Assembly (NCBI GenBank): GCA_016840405.1
Contig: JAEOSK010000004.1
Location: 49,174-113,173 of the forward strand
Reading direction: 5' to 3'
Length of the DNA: 64,000 bases
Source: Candidatus Hermodarchaeum yapensis
Lineage (GTDB): Archaea > Asgardarchaeota > Hermodarchaeia > Hermodarchaeales > Hermodarchaeaceae
Shown: positions 1-7,058 of the stretch, piece after piece
Numbering within the stretch: the stretch's first letter is position 1
How the letters are laid out: the number at the start of each line of letters is the position of its first letter
The notes under the pieces: model-generated
What the model was told of the DNA's origin: nothing
Seen by the model: only the letters and a program-made list of their open reading frames with translations
Database searches by the model: none
Made by a program: the position numbers and the translations under genes

Positions 1-68
1 TCAAAAAGTTCAGCTGTCGCAGAATCTTTACTTTGTGCAACTTTCCCATTCGTTTCTTGTGAATTCAT
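1..68 (-). CDS. N-terminal fragment of an unknown gene running off the left edge
   Basis: An ATG at 66-68 on the minus strand opens 22 codons without a stop before the window ends, beginning MNSQETNGKVAQS. A GGAG lies about 12 bases upstream of the start. The visible part is polar and matches no family I know. It is too short to be certain it is coding. Confidence 0.3.
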   Translation of the reverse strand, partial: MNSQETNGKVAQSKDSATAELF

Positions 69-209
69 CGGGAATTACATTCTCCAATAAATCTCTCAAA
101 ACTACACCCTATTTAATTCCTCAGTTCTTGACCGCTGGTCAATACACCTCGACCAATATTTTTGTCTAAGCTATTGAGTCAATCAAGCACTTTGGTCATG
201 TAAGAAAAA

Positions 210-515
210 CTAGCTAGAGGAAGCCTTAACTTCTTCAAAAAGCCCAGAAGCGATCAAGTCGGTGTCTGAAAATGAAATAAATTGTAAAAGAGGCAATCCT
301 TCACGGATTGAACCGGAACCAGCGCCTTTCAGGTTGCACTTCGAACTGGTGGAATGGAATAGATCCAAATCATTGCTTTTTAAGGTTAGAGCAAGCGGAT
401 TTTCCAGGCGATATACGCCATTCTCTTGGGTTTCGAAGACAAATATGCCTGATATCGAACTAACGACGTGAAAGATGATTTGTTTCACGTCATATAATCT
501 TGGAAGAAGATGCAA
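210..515 (-). CDS. Unknown small protein, about 90-100 residues
   Basis: This open frame has no recognised domain. The longest version starts at a TTG; a GTG at 488 (protein start VKQIIFHVVSS) is an equally possible start and would give about 92 residues. No clear ribosome site precedes either. The case for coding is that 376-490, covering its N-terminal half, recurs in degraded form at 1712-1822 with in-frame damage, as expected of an old gene duplicate. The middle contains FVFETQENGVYRLENP and looks beta-rich. Neighbours are the left-edge fragment and the aldo/keto reductase, both on the same strand. No function is assigned. Confidence 0.35.
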   Translation of the reverse strand: MHLLPRLYDVKQIIFHVVSSISGIFVFETQENGVYRLENPLALTLKSNDLDLFHSTSSKCNLKGAGSGSIREGLPLLQFISFSDTDLIASGLFEEVKASSS

Positions 516-604
516 TATTGTTAGTGGGGTTTTTAGACTAATTTTAAAATCAGGATTTTCTTCAACATTTTCACTTGTGCCTCTGTTCGCTTGTCTTCAT
601 CCTG

Positions 605-1612
605 TTACTTCTGGAGGGTTAAGCTATCAGCATAGGGTGCAAGTGTTTTATCAATTTCAGTCATTTGTTTGTTAGAGAGAGGGCCATATTGGAGTGTTTG
701 GCTGATTTCCTCGACTTGCTTTTCGGTTTTAAAGCCGGGTATTGGGATGACTTGGGGTCCAAGAGCTAAAAGCCACCCAAGGGCAGCTTGCGTTAAGGTA
801 CGTCCGCCTCTGATGAGTATGTCGTGAATCATTTCGAGCATCTCAAGTTGTTTCGCTTGTCGTCCTTCTTGCATGTCCCACGCGGCTCGAATGTCGTTAG
901 GTACCTTTGAACTCTTGCTAAATTTTCCAGTCAGCAGACCCATAGCGAGTGGACCCCGTATGATATTCGCTTGGTCGAATTCTTCACAAAGGGCTAGCAT
1001 TTCTGTATTGCGCTCAAAGATATTATAGTGGTATTCCATAGCGGTGCAATGAGGTCCTGCAATAAACGTTCTAGCCCGATCAGGATTGACTGTACTCCAC
1101 CCATAAGCACGAATCATTCCGTTATCGACGAGAGTTTCCATCATAGGTACGAGAGCTTTTGCGAGGTGGGCATCGTACGCATTACAATGAAACAAGTAGA
1201 GGTCGATATAGTCGGTGTTAAGGCGTTGGAGACTGGCTTCACAGGCTTTTCGAATCGATTCGGGTTGGATAAGATCTGGATCACCTAACCAAGTCCTAGT
1301 GTCTTCTTCGAACATGCCCCCAAACTTGGTGCATATGATGACCTCATCTCGGTAACCTTTCAAGGCTTGACCTAGAATTCGTTCACTATGACCGCCTCCA
1401 TAGGCATCAGCTGTATCAAAGAAATTAATACCTAAATTCAGAGCTCTATGGATGGCTTGGATGGAATCGTCGTCGTTCACTTGACCATAACTCAACGCAA
1501 CTCGTTTACCTTCAGTTTGATACCAAAGGGGTCCACCAATAGCCCAACAACCGAGTCCTACCGAACTGACTTCAATCCCACTTCGACCTAATTTTCGAGT
1601 ACGAGTTTTCAT
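605..1612 (-). CDS. Aldo/keto reductase
   Basis: This is a 335-residue NAD(P)H-dependent aldo/keto reductase, a cytosolic TIM-barrel enzyme that reduces aldehydes or ketones to alcohols. The family signatures are present: the opening RKLGRSGIEVSSVGLG, the DTADAYGGGHSE stretch with the catalytic Asp and Tyr, the Lys in ICTKFGG and the His in LYLFHCN. A C-terminal IPIPGFKTEKQVEE segment fits the cofactor-binding end. The frame extends further upstream, but those 58 codons lie in a repeat-derived region and resemble no reductase, so the start is placed at the ATG of MKTRTRKLG. It is closest in style to the YajO/Tas-type reductases. The substrate cannot be told. Confidence 0.9.
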   Translation of the reverse strand: MKTRTRKLGRSGIEVSSVGLGCWAIGGPLWYQTEGKRVALSYGQVNDDDSIQAIHRALNLGINFFDTADAYGGGHSERILGQALKGYRDEVIICTKFGGMFEEDTRTWLGDPDLIQPESIRKACEASLQRLNTDYIDLYLFHCNAYDAHLAKALVPMMETLVDNGMIRAYGWSTVNPDRARTFIAGPHCTAMEYHYNIFERNTEMLALCEEFDQANIIRGPLAMGLLTGKFSKSSKVPNDIRAAWDMQEGRQAKQLEMLEMIHDILIRGGRTLTQAALGWLLALGPQVIPIPGFKTEKQVEEISQTLQYGPLSNKQMTEIDKTLAPYADSLTLQK

Positions 1613-1711
1613 TTTATCATTCTTCACGTTTATGTTAATCTGATAACTATCAAACATACATTTTTTCTTATCATTGAACCATCGGCCGGCAATTTCATTA
1701 GCACAATATAT

Positions 1712-1822
1712 CTTATTAAGATTAGAGTAAACGGTTTTTCTTTGATTTATGTGCCATTCTCTCGGGTTTCGAAGACATATGTGCAATTCCGATCAAATGA
1801 CGTGAAAGATGATTTGGTTCAC
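1712..1822 (-). pseudogene. Decayed second copy of the unknown gene at 210-515
   Basis: About 111 bases match 376-490 in the same orientation. The best-preserved stretches share GACGTGAAAGATGATTTG and GGGTTTCGAAGACA on the plus strand. Read in the frame of the intact copy, this copy gains a TGA after eight codons (VNQIIFHV then I and stop) and then loses one base, so it cannot encode the same protein. It now forms most of the leader of the aldo/keto reductase gene. This is read directly from the sequence; calling it a gene remnant depends on the first copy being a real gene. Confidence 0.5.
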
Positions 1823-1887
1823 ATTAAAAACTTCTAAAAATCCTTCGCCGAAGATACTAGCAAAATGCTTAGCGTGTTCTTCAAATC

Positions 1888-2982
1888 TTATGATTGCAGT
1901 TCCATGGTTTCTCTCAGCCTTTTCCCCCGTAGAGCATTCATTTTGTTCTTGATTAAGCTTAGACCAACAATTTTTCGGTCGAAGGAAATGGTCATTTGAG
2001 GTGAAAGATATGTGATGCTAGCACTGCCAATGGCATCGGGAAATTTTTCGCGATAATTCTCTTCCCACCTAAGATGACTTCCAATGCTATGGTGGTTTCC
2101 AAAGAGTAAGATGTTGTATTTTCCATGGAGGACTTTGTAGCCTATCGGAATGTAAGGATCTTGAACAATCTCACGAATGATCTTTTCTTTAGACTTTTTA
2201 ATTTCAAATAGTGAATAGGTCAATACATAATTTGGTGGTACAAAATAATTAGGAAAACGGCAAATCGGGGTAGCGAGTATATTCTTTTTTAGTAGTGATG
2301 CTATCCGCTTTTCAACCGTCTTTCGATGTAATCCAGTTTTTTCACATAAAGCAGCGTAGTTGGCTTTAATTCCATTTCCATCAACTAATTGTTTCATGAT
2401 TTCGATATCGACAATGTCGAGGGGGTGGCCATTTAAAGTCAGTTCACCCTTCGCTTTGAAATCGCTCTCAATGAGATGAATTCCGGAGTTGGGGTCGTAT
2501 TTGATTATACGTTGATTCGAAAAATAAGTCGTGCTCGAATTAAAATTCGCACCTTCCTCAGAGAGCCCATATTGCGATTTTAATATTGAAGGTAATGATT
2601 CCATGTAAATTTGGAAGTTTGTGATGTCTTTATGATAAACGAACAGTATGGTATCATAGTCTCCTTGCCGTGAACTAAAAGCTGCGAATATATATGGATC
2701 CTCTTTTACCCAGTTCTCGAATTTTTTTCGATCCTGTGGCGTTTTCGGTAGGTCTAATTGTAGATCAATGAGTAGCGGATAGTATTGATAAAGACCGGGG
2801 AATCTAAAAACGGGGCGATCGAGAATTTTATGATTAAAGAGTTTTTCAACTTTTTTCCTAATAGTATTTCTGTGTTTACCAAGAGCTCTTGAAAGATTGC
2901 TGAGGTTGACATTTACAGCCTCACCAGATACCAGACTTTGCATTAGTATCAGATCTTCTTCATTCTTTAGTAAATTTGACAT
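1888..2982 (-). CDS. Tandem-duplicated Lrp/AsnC-like transcription regulator
   Basis: The 364-residue protein consists of two similar halves of roughly 180 residues. Each half opens with a winged-helix segment (LSNLSRALGKHRNTIRKKVEKL near residue 30; YAALCEKTGLHRKTVEKRIASL near 215), followed by a shared CRFP/FRFPG-type turn and an alpha/beta segment like an effector-binding domain. The first half has VKEDPYIFAAFSSRQGDYDTILF where the second has VQDPYIPIGYKVLHGKYNILLF. It is probably a DNA-binding regulator that folds as an internal dimer. The start is set at the ATG (MSNLLKN) with a GTGA seven bases upstream; a GTG four codons earlier is possible. It is divergent from glutamate dehydrogenase, which makes that gene a likely target (inference). 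Confidence 0.75.
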   Translation of the reverse strand: MSNLLKNEEDLILMQSLVSGEAVNVNLSNLSRALGKHRNTIRKKVEKLFNHKILDRPVFRFPGLYQYYPLLIDLQLDLPKTPQDRKKFENWVKEDPYIFAAFSSRQGDYDTILFVYHKDITNFQIYMESLPSILKSQYGLSEEGANFNSSTTYFSNQRIIKYDPNSGIHLIESDFKAKGELTLNGHPLDIVDIEIMKQLVDGNGIKANYAALCEKTGLHRKTVEKRIASLLKKNILATPICRFPNYFVPPNYVLTYSLFEIKKSKEKIIREIVQDPYIPIGYKVLHGKYNILLFGNHHSIGSHLRWEENYREKFPDAIGSASITYLSPQMTISFDRKIVGLSLIKNKMNALRGKRLRETMELQS

Positions 2983-3192
2983 AATTTCACGCACTTTAAG
3001 CCAATATTAATATCTTTTTCGTAATATTATATCAACTTTGTCATTATTCGTTGTTGATTATTATCTTATCAAATATGAATATTATTTGAACAAATGTGTC
3101 AATTATGTCATTTCTCTTTGCATAATAGTTAATCTATTTTGTATTTTTTCTCAAAAATTTGTAATCTATATTTAATAATATCTATTCTTCAA

Positions 3193-3200
3193 TTTATAAT
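3193..3200 (+). promoter_or_regulatory. TATA-like box for glutamate dehydrogenase
   Basis: TTTATAAT lies 38-45 bases before the ATG. Transcription starting about 25 bases downstream would give a leader of roughly 15-20 bases that still includes the AAGGTG ribosome site. Another A/T-rich candidate (CTATATTTAAT near 3166) lies upstream, so the exact box is uncertain. Confidence 0.35.
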
Positions 3201-3237
3201 CAGAGCAAACACAAAAATTGTAAAAAAGGTGTTTATA

Positions 3238-4452
3238 ATGGAACAAACGGTTGTTGATTTACAGGAACAACGAATTTCCGTACTTGATGATTTGCTCGAA
3301 CAAGTAAACGTTACCAGCCTTCTAGATTCTTGGGGACCAGAGAAGGTCATCCAAGTCTATGACCCTAAAATTAAGATGGAGGGGATCCTCGTAATTGATA
3401 ATACGGCGCGGGGTCCTGGTAAAGGAGGATTTCGAATTAGCAGTGGTGTCACGCCTACCGAGGTCTTTAAGCTCGCGAGAACAATGACATGGAAATGCGC
3501 TTTAGCGGATCTTCCATTTGGCGGAGCAAAGGGTGCAATTAATGCAGATGCTTATTCGATTGATAAAATTCGATTCGTGAAGACTTTCGCCAGAGCTGTT
3601 TCCACTTTTTCACCCGATCAATGGGTGGCTGCTCCAGACATGAACGTGGGTGAGAAGGAGATTGAAGCGTTCGTTGAAGAAATCGGTAGTATGAAGGCAG
3701 CGACGGGGAAACCTGAACGCCTTGGAGGAATCCCTCATGAACTTGGTACTACAGGGTTTGGAGTGGGTGTATCAATTGAATCCACCTTGGAGGTTCTCAG
3801 TAAAACGGTGACAATTCAAGAGACACTTGAGAACCTAAAAGTCGTCATTCAGGGCTTTGGCAATGTTGGCTCAGAACTCACTAAGTATTTGGCGAATAGA
3901 GGCGCGCGGATTGTAGGCATTAGCGATTACTGGGGGGCAGCATATAACCCGAAGGGAATCGATGCTTCAAAAGCGTTGAAACACGCCTATGCCTGCGATG
4001 AAGCTCATTCTATTAAGGGATGTAAGGGTGCAACTGCAATTGCCAGAGATGATGTCACTTATTTGAATTGTGATATCTTGGTTCCGGCTGCGATATCAAA
4101 TGTCATCACAGGCCAAAACGCCTCGAAAATAAAAGCGAAACTTGTTTTTGAAGCTGCAAACAACCCAACAACCATCATAGCAGAACAGACCCTCTTTAAG
4201 AGAGGAGTCTTAGTCATTCCCGATTGTATAGTGAATGCGGGTGGGGTTATCGGTTCCTATGTTGAGTATATCGGGGGGAGTCCTGATGAAGCCTTCGCGA
4301 TGATTGAAGCGAAAATCTCACAAAATACACGTAAAGTGCTGAAAAGCGCAATCAACAGCGATACTATCACATTACCACGGGCCATGGCGATGAAGATTGC
4401 ACAAAAACGCGTTTCACAAGCAATGCATCGACGAGCAGGTCAAGAATTATAG
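3238..4452 (+). CDS. gdhA: Glutamate dehydrogenase (Glu/Leu/Phe/Val family)
   Basis: The 404-residue enzyme interconverts glutamate and 2-oxoglutarate plus ammonia using NAD(P). The N-terminal half carries GPGKGGFRI, the catalytic-lysine segment ALADLPFGGAKG, and APDMNVGEKE. The C-terminal half has a Rossmann motif (GFGNVGSELTKYLANRGA) followed by the aspartate-ending strand VGISD. Length fits the hexameric archaeal enzymes. The longest frame starts 33 codons earlier, but an AAGGTG precedes the ATG of MEQTVVDL, so that start is used. It is divergent from the duplicated regulator and is followed 27 bases later by a small winged-helix gene, probably cotranscribed. In an anaerobic archaeon it would feed amino-acid carbon into central metabolism. 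Confidence 0.95.
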   Translation: MEQTVVDLQEQRISVLDDLLEQVNVTSLLDSWGPEKVIQVYDPKIKMEGILVIDNTARGPGKGGFRISSGVTPTEVFKLARTMTWKCALADLPFGGAKGAINADAYSIDKIRFVKTFARAVSTFSPDQWVAAPDMNVGEKEIEAFVEEIGSMKAATGKPERLGGIPHELGTTGFGVGVSIESTLEVLSKTVTIQETLENLKVVIQGFGNVGSELTKYLANRGARIVGISDYWGAAYNPKGIDASKALKHAYACDEAHSIKGCKGATAIARDDVTYLNCDILVPAAISNVITGQNASKIKAKLVFEAANNPTTIIAEQTLFKRGVLVIPDCIVNAGGVIGSYVEYIGGSPDEAFAMIEAKISQNTRKVLKSAINSDTITLPRAMAMKIAQKRVSQAMHRRAGQEL

Positions 4453-4479
4453 AGAATAATCTGGAATGGAGGTGAAAAA

Positions 4480-4764
4480 ATGGAAATTAAATTAGTTAGA
4501 ATCCTACAATGCCTAGATCGATCCTCTTCGGGTTGTCCGCTAGGTCACATAACACGACATACGAATATCCCTGAGCCATTAAGTCTCCTCGACATCTTGG
4601 AAGAAAATAATCTTGTTCAACGCTGTTCATGTGATGGATGGTCACCTACTGGTCATCCACAATTTGAGATTACATCAAAGGGTTCTCAGAAGCTAAGAGA
4701 GATTGAAGCTTCCAGTATTCATATTCCGATTCGCATTTTAGAAAAAGCTTATGTGGGGCATTAA
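4480..4764 (+). CDS. Small winged-helix-like protein
   Basis: The 94-residue protein has a strong ribosome site (GGAGGTG seven bases before ATG) and starts 27 bases after glutamate dehydrogenase, so it is probably in the same transcript. Its pattern, with helices around LVRILQCLD and HITRHTNIPEPLSLLDILEE and then a wing-like FEITSKGSQKLREIE, matches archaeal winged-helix proteins (ITxKGxxxLxE is typical of the wing and third helix). Two cysteines (QRCSCDG) sit before the wing. It may regulate nitrogen genes nearby, but no target can be read from the sequence. Confidence 0.65.
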   Translation: MEIKLVRILQCLDRSSSGCPLGHITRHTNIPEPLSLLDILEENNLVQRCSCDGWSPTGHPQFEITSKGSQKLREIEASSIHIPIRILEKAYVGH

Positions 4765-4803
4765 TTCAACGCTTCTGAGAAGTGTTCGAAAATACGCATA
4801 AGC
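4747..4803 (+). terminator. Nested inverted repeats at the 3' end of the winged-helix gene
   Basis: GCTTATG at 4747-4753 pairs with CATAAGC at 4797-4803, and inside this CTTCT at 4772-4776 pairs with AGAAG at 4778-4782. The outer arm overlaps the last codons of the gene. There is no following T-run, so a role in ending transcription or protecting the 3' end is only a guess. Confidence 0.3.
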
Positions 4804-4976
4804 AGTAGTCTTGGGCGATGAATTATATGACGAGGGGGCTGTGGATCCTCCCTTCGGCGAATTGTCAACTACCACTAATTGTAATCTATAGCTTGTATAT
4901 CGCATCCTGTGATACGGGTTCCTAGCAATGGTTGTTGCCATCGCTGGTTGAGCAACGGGAGAGGATTGAAGTCCCC

Positions 4977-5408
4977 TCAATCATGTTTGTGAGTGAGTTT
5001 GATGCTTAGTACTACGCCGCAGCTAGAACTGAATTTCTCTCCACCTTGCAATAAAGCACCACATGTAGGACAAGTCGTCAATACTTGTTGGTTGGAAACT
5101 CGAGTACGGGGACGGTTTTGAGTGGATAGAGACGATTGTGTTAGAGCTTACGTGCGGCGATCGTGGATGAATCCTATAACGAAATAAATGGAACAAACGA
5201 TTAGAAGGAGAACGAGTACCGTGACCGCGCCAACTATTGCCACAAATGGGTCGAGAAGGGGAGATAGGGACCATGATCCGTAAAATTCAAGGAACAGGTA
5301 GAAGCGTATGAAGGCAATAACGATTACTACGAGCCTGCATTGACAAAGATAACTCCTGAGCTTTGCGGAGAGAGTTTTATCTTCATTTTCAACACTCAAG
5401 TACCCCAC
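4977..5408 (-). pseudogene. Two-helix membrane protein with C-terminal zinc ribbon, interrupted by TAA
   Basis: A GTG start at 5408 opens 86 codons with two strongly hydrophobic segments (about residues 25-45 and 53-80). A TAA at 5148-5150 then stops the frame after HDRRT. In the same frame a further 57 codons follow without a stop, to a TGA at 4977, and these encode a zinc-ribbon-like segment CPTCGALLQGGEKF then SSSCG. Proteins joining membrane segments to one zinc ribbon are common in Asgard genomes, and another sits at 61718 here. In this copy the third cysteine, expected in a KFCSSCG-type knuckle, is serine, which also suggests decay. Alternatively the first 86 codons are an intact small gene, or the stop is a sequence error. 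Confidence 0.55.
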
Positions 5409-5411
5409 CCA

Positions 5412-5426
5412 ACTTCAAGTTGAAGT
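5412..5426. promoter_or_regulatory. Perfect 7-bp inverted repeat between divergent genes
   Basis: ACTTCAAGTTGAAGT is a perfect palindrome with a one-base centre. It lies just upstream of the interrupted membrane gene and about 78 bases before the TBP start. Its shape fits an operator for a dimeric regulator, but no binding protein is known. Confidence 0.35.
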
Positions 5427-5503
5427 GAAGCCTTCTCATGCGAAATGGTTATGACGTCCTTAGTTAATTGGTGTACGAGATAATTTGTGCAGGAGACTGA
5501 CTG

Positions 5504-6055
5504 ATGCCCCGACGTCCAAAGTATAAAATTGAAAATGTAGTGGCAAGCGTAGAAGTTGTTGCAAAAATCGACCTTAACCTGTTAGTTCGTAAGCAAAAAG
5601 ATGCGGAATACAACCCTGAACAGTTTCCAGGGTTGATGCTTCGGATCAAGAATCCGAAGGCCACCATCCTCGTGTTTAGCAGTGGTAAAATGGTGATCAC
5701 CGGATTACGCAGAGAGACTGAGGCCGAGGCAGCTGTTGAAAAAGTCGTTAGCAAGATTCGAAAGGCAGGCATTACCGTCACAGGCAAGCCAAAAATCACC
5801 ATCCAGAATATTGTGGCCAGTGGTGACCTTCACAGCCGCATCGATCTGGACCTGGCTCAAATGACGCTGGAACGCTGTCTTTACGAACCCGAAGTCTTTC
5901 CCGGACTCATCTACCGAATGAAGACACCAAAGGCAGTTTTTCTCATTTTTAGTAGTGGTCGAATTGTGTGTGCTGGCACGAATAAAGAATCCATTACGAA
6001 GAAGTCCATCTACCTTCTTGCAGATCACCTGCGGGAATTAGGACTCATCGAGTAA
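5504..6055 (+). CDS. tbp: TATA-box-binding protein
   Basis: The 183-residue protein is an archaeal TBP, the general transcription factor that binds the TATA box and recruits TFB and RNA polymerase. It shows the diagnostic two-fold repeat. The first half has IENVVASVEVVAKIDLN, EQFPGLMLRIKNPKATILVFSSGK; the second has IQNIVASGDLHSRIDLD, EVFPGLIYRMKTPKAVFLIFSSGR. The phenylalanine pairs that kink DNA and the FSSGK/R turns are in place. An AGGAGA site sits a few bases before the ATG. Length is typical. Unlike many archaeal TBPs it has no long acidic tail, ending LRELGLIE. Confidence 0.97.
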   Translation: MPRRPKYKIENVVASVEVVAKIDLNLLVRKQKDAEYNPEQFPGLMLRIKNPKATILVFSSGKMVITGLRRETEAEAAVEKVVSKIRKAGITVTGKPKITIQNIVASGDLHSRIDLDLAQMTLERCLYEPEVFPGLIYRMKTPKAVFLIFSSGRIVCAGTNKESITKKSIYLLADHLRELGLIE

Positions 6056-6069
6056 TAGTGCTCCATTGA

Positions 6070-6234
6070 ATGCTCCCACATCGACGTTCTCCACGACTGA
6101 AGCCGAGGGAGTTCTCGCTGCCTACTCTAAAAAAATCAGCAACCGTTGCAGCAGGACATTTTTCGGGGTGTGATCTGCCCCACGTTACGAATATCGAAGA
6201 CGTTCCTGAAATGTTTACACCTATGGAGAATTAA
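6070..6234 (+). CDS. Possible 54-residue protein after TBP
   Basis: An ATG 15 bases after the TBP stop opens a 54-codon frame ending VEDVPEMFTPMEN-like (acidic C-terminus, one Cys). No ribosome site is visible and no family is recognised. It occupies most of the gap between TBP and the ABC ATPase gene. It may be a real small gene or chance. Confidence 0.2.
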   Translation: MLPHRRSPRLKPREFSLPTLKKSATVAAGHFSGCDLPHVTNIEDVPEMFTPMEN

Positions 6235-6282
6235 TCCACAGCTGCTTATATTAAACCGAGATCTCTGCTCCTTCGGTGATAG

Positions 6283-7053
6283 ATGGTGAACAACAGCATC
6301 TGTATCAAAACCGAAGGCTTGACGAAAATCTTTGGGTCCGTTCAAGCCATCAGAGAGCTCGATTTAGAGGTGAAATCGGGTAGTCGATTTGGTTTTTTAG
6401 GTCCGAATGGGGCTGGAAAGACCACGACGGTTCGCATTCTCTCAGGGCTCTTAAAACAGACGAGTGGCACTGGCACGGTCTGTGGATATGACGTATCTAC
6501 CCAGCGTAATTCGATCAAGGCTGTAACGGGTCTTCTCCCCGAAACACCTGGCCTCTACTCCAAGCTTTCTGCCGTGGAGTTCCTCGAGTTTATTGGAGCC
6601 CTGAATGGTCGTAATGGAGACTCGCTGCATCAGCGGATTGACCGCCTTCTGGCCATTCTGGGACTGGAAGGTCGCCAAGAGGATTTACTCGAGTCATATT
6701 CGTCTGGGATGAAGCAAAAGGTTCTCATGGCTTCGACGTTACTGCATGATCCGCAACTCGTGTTTTTGGATGAACCAACGTCACGTCTCGACCCCGCGGC
6801 TTCAGCTCTAGTAAAGGATTTGATACTCCTTCTCGCCGAGGAAAATGAAACGAGCTTTTTCATCTGCACGCACATTACCAGCTTCGCTGAGGATGTGTGT
6901 GATGTAATTGGTATTATCAATGAAGGGCAATTAGTGATCGTTGATTCGCCTCATCAAATAATTGAATCAACAAAAACGAGGAATCTTGAAGAAGCGTATC
7001 TCAAAATCGTCGGTGGCAAGGTCGACCGCCAGACCTTACTTACATGGAGGTAG
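6283..7053 (+). CDS. ABC transporter ATP-binding protein
   Basis: The 256-residue subunit powers the adjacent membrane protein. It has Walker A (GPNGAGKTTT, near residue 46), a Q-loop region, the signature YSSGMKQKV near 145, Walker B LVFLDEPTSRLDP and the switch His in FFICTHI. This set and the length fit ABC-2 export ATPases of the CcmA/NatA type. Its stop at 7051-7053 lies within the ribosome site of the permease gene, so the two are translationally coupled. Substrate is unknown. The signature is YSSGMKQ rather than LSGGQ, which is normal for this subfamily. Confidence 0.92.
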   Translation: MVNNSICIKTEGLTKIFGSVQAIRELDLEVKSGSRFGFLGPNGAGKTTTVRILSGLLKQTSGTGTVCGYDVSTQRNSIKAVTGLLPETPGLYSKLSAVEFLEFIGALNGRNGDSLHQRIDRLLAILGLEGRQEDLLESYSSGMKQKVLMASTLLHDPQLVFLDEPTSRLDPAASALVKDLILLLAEENETSFFICTHITSFAEDVCDVIGIINEGQLVIVDSPHQIIESTKTRNLEEAYLKIVGGKVDRQTLLTWR

Positions 7054-7058
7054 CGGAG

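Noticed and set aside
4738-4980. 80-codon minus-strand frame between the winged-helix gene and the zinc-ribbon remnant
   Set aside because: Composition is not protein-like, it overlaps the end of a well-supported gene and no ribosome site is present. The stretch 4804-4976 shows only a small GATTGA/TCAATC hairpin.
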